This document shows positions 39,228 through 47,978 of a stretch of DNA of 64,000 bases, piece by piece. This DNA is from Planctomycetota bacterium (lineage in GTDB: Bacteria; Planctomycetota; UBA1135; GCA-002748355). How positions within the stretch are numbered: position 1 is the first letter of the stretch; every line of letters starts with the position of its first letter. The stretch lies in contig PDSF01000040.1 of NCBI GenBank assembly GCA_002748355.1, positions 20,488 to 84,487 on the forward strand, read 5' to 3'. The notes under the pieces are model-generated. The model saw only the letters and a program-made list of their open reading frames with translations. It searched no databases and had not been told where the DNA came from. The translations under genes and the position numbers were made by a program.

Positions 39228-39504
39228 CCGGGCGAGTCTAGCCAGCCGTTGAATTCGCCGCACGGCGACTGCTGCAAGGCTGGTCAGCGAGGAGCTAGGT
39301 CTTCCTAAGGAACTCAAGGCGCAGGGGGCCGTAGCTCGCTCCCGCTGGGGCGCCGATGTCCGACCAGGGTGAAAACTGCCTCACTGGGCGGCCTCGCTGG
39401 GATGCCTGAAGCGCGATAGTCTAGGCTTCGAAAGCTTAGGGATGACTTTGAGGGCATGCAGAAGCGTTTTTTTCGCTTGGCGACGGAATAGAAGGAGGTG
39501 CCAG

Positions 39505-41190
39505 ATGATCTGCTGTGAAGAATTATTGGTAAGTATTGGGGCGTCTGTGCGTCGTGGACTTTCCGTGGTGTTTCTCGCCAGCTCGTTGCTGGCACCGTGT
39601 CTTGTTGCGCAGGATGCGGCTAGAGACTTGATGTCTGCCAACTGCGATTACTCCGCTTCGGCGGGCTTGGAGAGAGGGGAGTTATCTCTCGGTGTCAAGT
39701 CGAACACGCTCAAATGGTGGCTTAATGCGCATCCCGATCCTGCTCTCGTAGGGCCAAATATCCATCCGGTAGTGGCCTCGGTGGCTCTACCGTTAGATAG
39801 GGCCGGGTCGATTTCTCCATTAGGCGGTCGCGATTTCCTTGTCTCCGGGAGGAATAGTGAGAGCAATAGTGGCTGGCTGGTCGTTGTTCGCCTGGGCTTT
39901 GGCGCCAACGCTGCAACGCCTTCGATAGCAATATTGGGGCAGCGTGATTTAGGGGTGAATCTTGACCCAGTGTCTGCTGGCTATAACGCTATCGATGGGC
40001 ACATTTACGCGTTCGATGAGTCGACGAAAACTCTGGTGCGAGCACCGTGGACTGGCGTGGCTTCGGCGTTGCCGACATCGTTTTCGACGATAATGACCGC
40101 TAGTCAGATGCCAAGGCTGGGGCAGAGCTGCACTCAAGTGGCTGCAGCTCCTGGGAAGTCCGGCTGCATTGTTTGGATGATGGGGAGACCTGTGACGCAA
40201 GTTCGCTGCTACCTTCATCAGTCCGTGTGGAAGATAGAGGCCCCTGCGCTGTCCTTGCCCTTGCCCTGGAATACACAATGGGCTTTGGAAAATCCCTCCA
40301 TCCAAAAATCTCAAGGGCCGTTGGTGGTCAAGGGGCCGGCTGCTGTCGTGAATCTGATCGACGTCTTAACTGGTGCCACTGTGAGTTCGTTTACGAATCC
40401 GGGTGGGGATCAGTGGCACCCCTGGGGATTGCCGTCGACAGATACCTTGGCTCCTGGATATGCCTACCAGTTGCAAGGTGGCACGTACACTTCGAGCCGA
40501 CCGTTCCGACCGCTGATTCGTTGGGGGGATCTTGCTCCTGCGGACAATGTCAAGATTGACCATGGTAGCGTGCTCTCCTCGAGTGCCTTTATTGGGAATG
40601 CCTCCTTCGCAGTGTCGGGGATGTTGCATTTTCAGGATGCGCCTTCGGCCTTGCTTGCACAAAGCACTAAGACTTGCCAGGTGTATCTGTATGTCAACTA
40701 TTACACACCAGGCGATTCTGCTCCGATTACGACTGTTGGCCCAGTCGCCTATCTGACTCCCTTGAACGTATTCACTCTGGCTCAGCCTGCCGTGCTCTCC
40801 ATGAAAGAGCAGAGTCTCGCCCCCTTCGCCGGCCTCCGCATTCCACAGCCCATCCCGAATGATCCGAATCTCGTCAATGCCCGGGTTCTTTGGCAATGGG
40901 TTGCGGTAACGGACAGCTCTGCGGTTGTCGTTTCAGATGTCTTCGGGACTTCCATCCTTGACGCACCACAACAGAGTTCTTCAGCTTCGAATGGTGCTGC
41001 TCCAAGTCGTTGTCCAACAGGGACTGTAAGCAAAGCCCTCGTCCGCGCTTTGAATCAGCGGAGACCGTCGCCATCGACCCAAAAGGCCGTGCGTAGCTTT
41101 ATTTTGGATATGAAAGGTGGACGAGGATCCAGTTCTTCCAAGCAGTTGTGGAAGGCTGGTCTCACAACGCTGCGACTTCAGAATAAGTAA
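39505..41190 (+). CDS. Secreted hypothetical protein, visibly lower GC than neighbours
   Basis: GGAGGTG RBS then MICCEELLVS...; signal sequence RGLSVVFLASSLLAPCLVAQ; many A/T-ending codons. Confidence 0.65.
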   Translation: MICCEELLVSIGASVRRGLSVVFLASSLLAPCLVAQDAARDLMSANCDYSASAGLERGELSLGVKSNTLKWWLNAHPDPALVGPNIHPVVASVALPLDRAGSISPLGGRDFLVSGRNSESNSGWLVVVRLGFGANAATPSIAILGQRDLGVNLDPVSAGYNAIDGHIYAFDESTKTLVRAPWTGVASALPTSFSTIMTASQMPRLGQSCTQVAAAPGKSGCIVWMMGRPVTQVRCYLHQSVWKIEAPALSLPLPWNTQWALENPSIQKSQGPLVVKGPAAVVNLIDVLTGATVSSFTNPGGDQWHPWGLPSTDTLAPGYAYQLQGGTYTSSRPFRPLIRWGDLAPADNVKIDHGSVLSSSAFIGNASFAVSGMLHFQDAPSALLAQSTKTCQVYLYVNYYTPGDSAPITTVGPVAYLTPLNVFTLAQPAVLSMKEQSLAPFAGLRIPQPIPNDPNLVNARVLWQWVAVTDSSAVVVSDVFGTSILDAPQQSSSASNGAAPSRCPTGTVSKALVRALNQRRPSPSTQKAVRSFILDMKGGRGSSSSKQLWKAGLTTLRLQNK

Positions 41191-41437
41191 AGTAAATCTA
41201 CATCGCCCCCTGTGTCAGGGTAGCTGTCGCCAGGATCTTGGCCCTGGGATGGTACATTCACCCTTAGTTCCGGTGACCCCGGAGCCTTTTATGCTTCAGG
41301 TGAATCCTCTGCACTTTTTCCGTTGGGGCGGCATGGATAAGAAAGCGGCGGCCTGAGAGCGGTCTTCCCGTCCCATGTTCTCGAACGATACCGCTCGCCC
41401 ATGCCTGCTGCTTGGCCGCGACCTTGTCCGCTACAGC

Positions 41438-41657
41438 TTAAGAGTCGATCCGGTGCCCCTTTGCTGCAGCAGCTTCAGTAAGCTTGTCAGGCTGCGTCTC
41501 GGCCGCAGTCATGGGCTCCTGCCCTTCACCCTGCGTGATGGGGTCGACGCCCAGTCCATTGGGCTCGCCCCAAATCGCGCCGCATAGGCCCCTGGCGGCG
41601 AGTCGGTCGAGCTGGGCGGGGCTGTTCTTGCCCCGGCGCGGTCTGGCTGCTGGCAGC
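41438..41657 (-). pseudogene. Fragment resembling an alkaline-phosphatase-superfamily (apgM- or sulfatase-like) N-terminal segment
   Basis: Minus-strand reading RRGKNSPAQLDRLAARGLCGAIWGEPNGLGVDPITQGEGQEPMTAAETQPDKLTEAAAAKGHRIDS*; 'PxLDRLAxxG' motif, no start and no downstream domain. Confidence 0.35.
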
Positions 41658-43379
41658 TCAGCGGGGGGCGGGCAGTTCTTGCCAGCCAGCGACTTCTTGC
41701 AGCAGTCTCGGCATGGGGCCGGGGCCGAAGCGTTTGTCTAGGCGCTCTTGTAGGCGGGTGCCAGGGCCGGAGGCTGCGACATTGGCGAGGCGCAGTAGGC
41801 GGGTCTTGGCGTTGGCTGGCAGAGCTTTGTGGTCCAGATACGAGAGGATGCTTTTCCAAAGGCTGGGGTGTCCGCCGGCGGCGAGGGTGTCCAGCACTGA
41901 CCATTCGATGCTTTCGATGTGGAGTTCTTCGCTGGAGACGGAGAGGGTCGGTGCTTGTAGGGCGACGATCGCGATCCCGAGCTGGCGCCGAAGCCCGGCT
42001 TGGCGGGTAACGCTAGCTAGGTCCATGAGCAGGTTGATCGAGTGCTTGTCCTGGAGTTCGGCGAGGGCGATGGCGGCGGCGAGTTGGAGGCTGCTGGGCT
42101 TGCCCTTGGCGCCGGCGGCGAGGCTGCGCAGCGTGGGGAGGGGCTGGGGTAGTTCGGCTTCTGGCGCGAGTCCGGAGGCTAGGGGCCACTCGGCGGGCGC
42201 CAGCCGGCGGTGACTCTCGGAGATGGCCAGGCACCAGGCCGCCCGGCTGTCTTGGTCAGGGAGGCTCTCGTAGCTTTCGTAGAGGAGGTTGAGGTCCTTG
42301 GAGGTGCCGAGGCGTCCGAGTGTCAGCAGCGAAGCTGGGAGCAGCATCGGCCGCTTGTTGCGGGCCTTGAGTTCTTTGCGGGCGGTGGCCAGGCCGAGCT
42401 TGCGGTCGAGGCGAGTGATCGCCAAAAGGCAGATGCCGGCGAGCTCGGGTTCGCGGAGGCGCATGCGCTTGTTGAGTGCTGCGACGAGTCGCTCGCGTTC
42501 GCGTTTGTCGAGGGCCTTGCCATCGTTCTGCAAGAGGCCCCAGGCGATGCGGAAGGCTAGCAGGGCTGGCTGGCGTTTGTTGTTGAGTTCGGTGAGGAGG
42601 ATCCTCGTTTCGCCTTGGGTCGCGGCGATGCGCCCTAGGCTTGCGAGCAATACTGAGCGAAGCACTTGCGGCTCGGTGGGGCTGGCCTTGCCTTTTCGGG
42701 AGCTGGCCTCTTTGGCCGCTCCCCCGGAGCTGCGCCCTTTGAGGAAGCTACTCAGGAACTCGCGCCCTGCATCCTTGGAGAAGCCGAAGAGGGTGCCGGC
42801 GAGTTCGTCTGCGTGGCTGCGCATGCCCAGACGCAGGAGTTCTTGGGCATAGACCGTAATCTCCGAGCTGATCGGGCGGCCATCCTTGGAGAGCCCGCAG
42901 GCCAGGGCGGCTAGGGCCTTGCTTCGGCCGGACTCGTCGCGGCTCTCGAGGATGCGGCCGAGTTGGAACTGGGCGATGGTGTCGCCTTTGAGGCCAAGGG
43001 CGAAGATGGCCCGTTCGCGGAGATCTTGGTCCTTCTGCTTCTGGACGCTGTCGACGATGCGGGCTCGGTCCCCGGGGTCTTTGGAATGGCCGAGCAGGAG
43101 CAATGCCTCCTGCCGGATTTGCGGGTTCTTGCTGGCCAGAAGCTGGCGGGCTCGTTTGAGCAGGGCCTCGGAGGCGGGGATCTTTTGTGGCAGTGCCAGT
43201 TTTAGGGCGTGATCCTGGATGGCCCAGTGGACGAGGGAGGGAGCGGCCAGGCTGGCTTCTGGTTGTCCGCGTTCTAGCCTCCCTCGCTCTTGCCCGAGGC
43301 TGATGGGGGCGAAGAGCAGGGCTGCGGCCAGGCTTGCAAGCCCGAGGGTGCGGCGTGAGCGATGCGTCTTGGGGGCCAT
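41658..43379 (-). CDS. Secreted HEAT-repeat protein
   Basis: N-terminal signal region; repeated helical units (EALLLLGHSKDPGDRARIVDSV, ASLLTLGRLGTSKDLNLLYESY). Confidence 0.75.
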   Translation of the reverse strand: MAPKTHRSRRTLGLASLAAALLFAPISLGQERGRLERGQPEASLAAPSLVHWAIQDHALKLALPQKIPASEALLKRARQLLASKNPQIRQEALLLLGHSKDPGDRARIVDSVQKQKDQDLRERAIFALGLKGDTIAQFQLGRILESRDESGRSKALAALACGLSKDGRPISSEITVYAQELLRLGMRSHADELAGTLFGFSKDAGREFLSSFLKGRSSGGAAKEASSRKGKASPTEPQVLRSVLLASLGRIAATQGETRILLTELNNKRQPALLAFRIAWGLLQNDGKALDKRERERLVAALNKRMRLREPELAGICLLAITRLDRKLGLATARKELKARNKRPMLLPASLLTLGRLGTSKDLNLLYESYESLPDQDSRAAWCLAISESHRRLAPAEWPLASGLAPEAELPQPLPTLRSLAAGAKGKPSSLQLAAAIALAELQDKHSINLLMDLASVTRQAGLRRQLGIAIVALQAPTLSVSSEELHIESIEWSVLDTLAAGGHPSLWKSILSYLDHKALPANAKTRLLRLANVAASGPGTRLQERLDKRFGPGPMPRLLQEVAGWQELPAPR

Positions 43380-43437
43380 ATTGCTTCGGTCCTCTCGTCG
43401 TTACCGGAGTTAGGGCTTCTTACGTATCCTATCCCGC

Positions 43438-44598
43438 ATGAAGGTCGGGCATATCGATTGTTTTGCTGGAGCCGCGGGCGACATGCTCGTTGCTGCCGCG
43501 CTTGCAGCGGGGGCGTCTTTGGGCCGTATCCGCGACGCTTTTGAGCGTTTCGGCCTCCCGGGGCTCAAAGTAGAGATTCGTCAGGAACGGCGCGGTGGCC
43601 TCGCGGGGACGCGTTTCGTGGTCCACTGCCAGGATGAGCAGAAGCACCGCGGCCTGAGTCAGATCCGGGAAATCGTGAGCCGCGCAGGGCTGGCGAAGAC
43701 GAGCGAAGCGCGGATTTTTGACTGCTTCGGGCGGCTGGCCGAGGCGGAGGCCTCTGTGCATGGGATTGGCATCGAAGAGGTGCATTTCCATGAGGTGGGG
43801 GCTCTGGATGCGATCGCCGATGTCTGTGCTGCGGTTTTGGCGTTCGAGGAATTGGGGCTGGAACGCATCAGTTGCCAAGAAGTGGTTACGGGCTTTGGCG
43901 TGCTGCGCTGTGCCCATGGCCAGTTGCCGGTGCCAGCGCCGGCAACCCTGCGCCTTCTAGAAGGGGTGCCGGTGCGGACGGGTGGGATCGAGGGGGAGGC
44001 GTGCACGCCGACCGGCGCGGCGCTGCTGCGCACCCTGGTCAGCGATTGGGGGCCGGCGCCGGCGATGCGCGGCTGTGGCGTCGGGCATGGGCTGGGGACC
44101 CGTGAGGTCGAGGGGCGTCCGAATCTCGTCCGTCTTCGGATTGGGGAGAGCGTCGAAGAACTGGGGGCGGGGCAGGTTTGGGAGCTGCGCTTACAGATAG
44201 ACAATTGCAGCGGAGAGTTGATCGGGCAGGCGCTTGAGCGGGCGATGGCGGCAGGGGCCCTCGATGTGATGGTGCTGCCGGGTTCGACCAAGAAGAGTCG
44301 CCCAGCCCAGCTGATCATCGCTTTGGTCGAAGAGGCGCGGCGCTGCATGGTCGAAGATCTCTTGCTCTCGGAGCTGCCCAGCCTGGGGCTGCGGCGGGTG
44401 GCCTGTGAGCGCCATACCCTCGAACGCTGGGTGGAGACGCGGCCCACGGAGTTTGGGGATATGCGCTTCAAGCTGCGGCGCTTGCCGGGGGGGGAGGTGC
44501 TGGCGCATCCGGAGGCCGACGAGGTGGCCAGGGTCGCCAGCGAGCATGCTCTCCCAGGGCCGGTGGTCTGGGCACGCTTGCAGAAGGGCGGGCGATGA
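43438..44598 (+). CDS. larC: Nickel-pincer cofactor biosynthesis protein LarC
   Basis: HIDCFAGAAGDMLVAAALAAG...VHFHEVGALDAIADVCAA...TPTGAALLRTL, canonical LarC (DUF111). Confidence 0.93.
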   Translation: MKVGHIDCFAGAAGDMLVAAALAAGASLGRIRDAFERFGLPGLKVEIRQERRGGLAGTRFVVHCQDEQKHRGLSQIREIVSRAGLAKTSEARIFDCFGRLAEAEASVHGIGIEEVHFHEVGALDAIADVCAAVLAFEELGLERISCQEVVTGFGVLRCAHGQLPVPAPATLRLLEGVPVRTGGIEGEACTPTGAALLRTLVSDWGPAPAMRGCGVGHGLGTREVEGRPNLVRLRIGESVEELGAGQVWELRLQIDNCSGELIGQALERAMAAGALDVMVLPGSTKKSRPAQLIIALVEEARRCMVEDLLLSELPSLGLRRVACERHTLERWVETRPTEFGDMRFKLRRLPGGEVLAHPEADEVARVASEHALPGPVVWARLQKGGR

Positions 44599-45443
44599 GT
44601 CGGCTAGGGGCGCTCTTCTTGTGGTATGGGGGGACGGTGGCCGCCTTGCTCTTGCTCTATGGCCAAGAGCTGCCGGGGCGCTGGTGGCTGATCCTCTTGC
44701 ATCTCGGAATGCTGCTGCCGGCGTGGATCGTGAGCCGTGTCGATCGAATGCTCTGCGACGCGGCGTTTTCCCTGATCTTGGTTCCGCTGGTCTTCAGTTC
44801 GCTGGGGGGCTTCCTGCCTGAGCTGGTGCCCGAGCCGGTGAGCTGGCGGGTGCAGGCCCTCGATGCGGAGCTCGGCGGCATGCAGCTGATCGAATGGGCG
44901 AAGGGCGCACCGGCCTGGCTGCTCGATATTTGCCAGCTCTGCTATTCGGCTTATTACCTGCTGCCGATCGTGGCCGGGCTGCTCTTATACAAAAGGCGCA
45001 TGATCCGCGAGCTGAAGATTGCGAACGAGCTCATCGTTGGCGCTTTCTTCCTGTCTTATCTCGGGTATTTCATGTTTCCGGTGCTGCCGCCGTATCGATT
45101 TATCGATTATGGCGGGCCGATGGCCGGCAGTGCTTGGCAAGAGTGGCTGTGGCAGCTGCTTTATGAACTCGAGCCGATCCGCGAGTGCTGTATGCCCTCC
45201 GGCCACACTCTTGTGACCCTGGTTACGGTCTTGATTGTGGCTCGGTGGCTGCGCTGGCATTTGCTCTGGTTGCTGCCGGTGGCCTTTTTTCTGGTGCTCG
45301 GGACGATGATGCTCCGGGTGCATTGGGCGCTGGATGTGGTGGCGGCCTTGCCATTCCTGGCGCTGAGTTTTTGGATCGTGGGCGGGAGCGCCTGTGGGCG
45401 TTTGACCGGGGAATGCCGCGCGCCTATTTCGAGATCCTGTTAG
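44595..45443 (+). CDS. PAP2-family phosphatase, membrane protein
   Basis: CMPSGHTLVTLVTVLIVARWL...MLRVHWALDVVAALPF (PSGH and H..LD motifs); overlaps larC stop by 4 nt (ATGA). Confidence 0.85.
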   Translation: MSRLGALFLWYGGTVAALLLLYGQELPGRWWLILLHLGMLLPAWIVSRVDRMLCDAAFSLILVPLVFSSLGGFLPELVPEPVSWRVQALDAELGGMQLIEWAKGAPAWLLDICQLCYSAYYLLPIVAGLLLYKRRMIRELKIANELIVGAFFLSYLGYFMFPVLPPYRFIDYGGPMAGSAWQEWLWQLLYELEPIRECCMPSGHTLVTLVTVLIVARWLRWHLLWLLPVAFFLVLGTMMLRVHWALDVVAALPFLALSFWIVGGSACGRLTGECRAPISRSC

Positions 45444-45473
45444 AGTCCGGCCTGTTTCTCCTGGAGCCTTCCC

Positions 45474-46751
45474 ATGCTTGCTACTTGCCTCTCTCTCTGC
45501 TGCGTTGCGCTTTTATCCAGCGTGGTTTCCTGTAAGCCTGAGCCTAGGGATGCGCAGAAAATACGGCTGCCCTTTGTGCTCAAGGATGCCTTTCCCAAGC
45601 AGAAGAAGTTTGACCGGCCTCTGCTTTTGGAGCACACGGCGGCAGATCCTGGGCATGTTTATGTGGTCTCGCAGGTGGGGCGGATCTGGAGGATTCCGGC
45701 GGATGCCAAGGGGCACGAGCGCCAGTTGTTTTATGACGGCAGTAAGAGCATCCTGCATCCGCGTTCGGGCGGCCACAATGAGGAGGGCTTGCTCGGATTC
45801 GCCTTCGACCCCGGTTACGCCAAGAATCGACATGTCTGGATGTATTACAGCGAGCGCAGAGGGCGGCGAGGCCGTCAGAGCGTGGTGGCGCGTTATGACG
45901 TTATCTGGCCGAAGGATGCCGACAGTGCTGCCGGGACTAGTGCTGCCGGGACTAGTGCTGCCGGGACTAGTCCCGCCGGGCCCAAAGTTGATGTGAGTAC
46001 TGAGCTGCGCGTTTTGGAGCTGCGGCAGCCCTGGGGCAACCATAACGGCGGCACCATCGTCTTTGGTCCGGACCGGATGATGTATATCGCTGTCGGCGAT
46101 GGCGGCGCTGGGGGCGACCCGAAGAAGAACGGCCAAAATCTGGGCACCCTGCTTGCTTCGGTGCTGCGGATCGACGTGCGTAAATCCACGAAAGATGCGC
46201 CCTATGCCATTCCTAAGGACAACCCCTTTGTGAAGCGAAAGGGGGCCCGCGGAGAGATCTGGTGCTTCGGTTTACGCAACCCTTGGCGCATCAGCTTCGA
46301 TCGAAAAACCGGCGAGCTTTGGTGCGCCGATGTCGGGCAGAACCGCTGGGAAGAGGTGAATCGCCTGGTCAAGGGTAAGAACTATGGCTGGCGCGCGCTC
46401 GAAGGCACGCATCGCTACGACGCGAAGACCCTGGCTGAGTTGAAGGGGCAGGAACTGGTTGCCCCGGTTGCGGAATACTCTCACCGCGAAGGGATGTCGG
46501 TGACCGGTGGCTACGTTTATCGCGGGAAACGTTTTCCTGAGCTTGTCGGGCGCTACCTCTACGGAGACTTCGTCACCGGACGCCTGTGGTCGGTCCGAGA
46601 AGACCGAAAGGGCGCTGAGCATGAGGTGCAGCGGCTGCTCGTCGGGGCTAACGGCCTGTCCTCCTTCGCTGAGCTACCCAGCGGCGAGCTCTTGCTGCTG
46701 CGTTTCGATGGACGCATATATCGCATGGCTCGGCGAGTCGATCGCGACTGA
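45474..46751 (+). CDS. PQQ-dependent aldose/sorbosone dehydrogenase-like (soluble glucose dehydrogenase fold) lipoprotein
   Basis: GHVYVVSQVGRIWRIPADAKG...GGHNEEGLLGFAFDPGY...LRQPWGNHNGGTIVFGPDRMMYIAVGDGGAGGDP. Confidence 0.9.
   Translation: MLATCLSLCCVALLSSVVSCKPEPRDAQKIRLPFVLKDAFPKQKKFDRPLLLEHTAADPGHVYVVSQVGRIWRIPADAKGHERQLFYDGSKSILHPRSGGHNEEGLLGFAFDPGYAKNRHVWMYYSERRGRRGRQSVVARYDVIWPKDADSAAGTSAAGTSAAGTSPAGPKVDVSTELRVLELRQPWGNHNGGTIVFGPDRMMYIAVGDGGAGGDPKKNGQNLGTLLASVLRIDVRKSTKDAPYAIPKDNPFVKRKGARGEIWCFGLRNPWRISFDRKTGELWCADVGQNRWEEVNRLVKGKNYGWRALEGTHRYDAKTLAELKGQELVAPVAEYSHREGMSVTGGYVYRGKRFPELVGRYLYGDFVTGRLWSVREDRKGAEHEVQRLLVGANGLSSFAELPSGELLLLRFDGRIYRMARRVDRD
45926..45970 (+). repeat. In-frame 15-bp tandem repeat x3 (TGCTGCCGGGACTAG)
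   Basis: Exact copies 45926-45940, 45941-45955, 45956-45970; encodes AAGTSAAGTSAAGTS. Confidence 0.97.
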
Positions 46752-46771
46752 GCCCTTGTCCTAAGGGCCAG

Positions 46772-47242
46772 ATGGCAACGGGCCTTGACCGACAGCTTGT
46801 TCTGAGGCAACAGACTGCGCCTTCAGATGCCGAAAAAGTGCGGGTCTTGTTGAGGCCTGTGCTGGTTCCTCAGCTCAGGTTCCTCGTTCAGGACGGAAGC
46901 GAATCGGAGGTGGAGGCGCAGCGATGGGTATCATGGATGAGCTCTTTAAGCAGGAGCAACAGCAGGACATCTCTGCGAGGGTCGGTCCAGGTGTGCGTTC
47001 CTCAGTCACGGGACAGGGACCTGTTTCTGAGCCTTCACCTGGAGGCGCCGATTGCGGCGGTACGGAATCGATACCTTCTCAGCCTAGACCGGGGGAGCGC
47101 TCCTCGGGACTGGGTCCGCAGGAAATGTCGGCGGGGAATACAGCGAGCCGCTCCGCTTGCGGCTTTCCTGCTGCCACAGATCGAGAGCGGCGAAAGGGCA
47201 GCTTTAAAGTTCGTGGTGGCGCTGCCTTGCCACATCACATGA
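46772..47242 (+). CDS. Hypothetical protein
   Basis: 156-aa ORF whose stop overlaps the next start (ATGA at 47239-47242); plausible composition. Confidence 0.45.
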   Translation: MATGLDRQLVLRQQTAPSDAEKVRVLLRPVLVPQLRFLVQDGSESEVEAQRWVSWMSSLSRSNSRTSLRGSVQVCVPQSRDRDLFLSLHLEAPIAAVRNRYLLSLDRGSAPRDWVRRKCRRGIQRAAPLAAFLLPQIESGERAALKFVVALPCHIT

Positions 47243-47880
47243 ATAGGGCGAACCTGCCGGTGGCGATCATTGCCGGTTTGGGCGCGGCGGTGATTGGCGG
47301 GGGCGTCTGGGCTGTGCTGCAGATCCAACTCAAGCTCGATTGCGCTTGGTTCCCCTCCCTGCTTGGTGTTCTTGTTGGATTCGTGACCCTGTTCGGGGCG
47401 CGATCGGGAAAGGTTGTGATTGGGGTGACGGCTGTGCTACTGACCGCGGTCGGGCTGACCCTTGGCAAGGTGATCAACTACGAAATCGGCGTGAAGGGCG
47501 AAATGCGGCGGGAGGCGCAGGAACAGAAGCTCGGCACCATGCTCGTGGCTCAGAAGCGGTTGCTGAACTCAGGGGCCTTGCAACCGGAGATGATGGTTGA
47601 TGCCGAGGGGCTGAGCTTGGCATCGCTGCAGGCGGCTGCTCCGGTGGATGAGATTGGGGAGGACAGTGCCGCGATAACGGCCATGCTCCAGGAGATGCTC
47701 GAACGAGAGTCCGAACAGGTCAGCTACGCCGAGAGCCGAGCTGCCATCGAAGAATACGTGGAGCAGAGTCTGGCCTCGACCCCATTCTTCAAGCGCTATG
47801 GCTTCCATGATGCCTTGGATGGCATTTGGGTCCTTTTGGGCTTTGCCTCGGCGTTCTTGATCGCGAAGGGCTGGAGTTGA
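47239..47880 (+). CDS. Membrane hypothetical protein
   Basis: MNRANLPVAIIAGLGAAVIGGGVWAVLQIQLKLDCAWFPSLLGVLVGFVTLFGARSG..., several TM helices plus soluble helical segment. Confidence 0.65.
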   Translation: MNRANLPVAIIAGLGAAVIGGGVWAVLQIQLKLDCAWFPSLLGVLVGFVTLFGARSGKVVIGVTAVLLTAVGLTLGKVINYEIGVKGEMRREAQEQKLGTMLVAQKRLLNSGALQPEMMVDAEGLSLASLQAAAPVDEIGEDSAAITAMLQEMLERESEQVSYAESRAAIEEYVEQSLASTPFFKRYGFHDALDGIWVLLGFASAFLIAKGWS

Positions 47881-47978
47881 TCCGCATTGGCCAGGCCTGG
47901 CGCTCGGGTTGGATTTGGGTGAGCCCTGCTCTCTGCTGGCGATACCGCTAGCGACTTATCCTGAGTAGGCTCTGCGCC

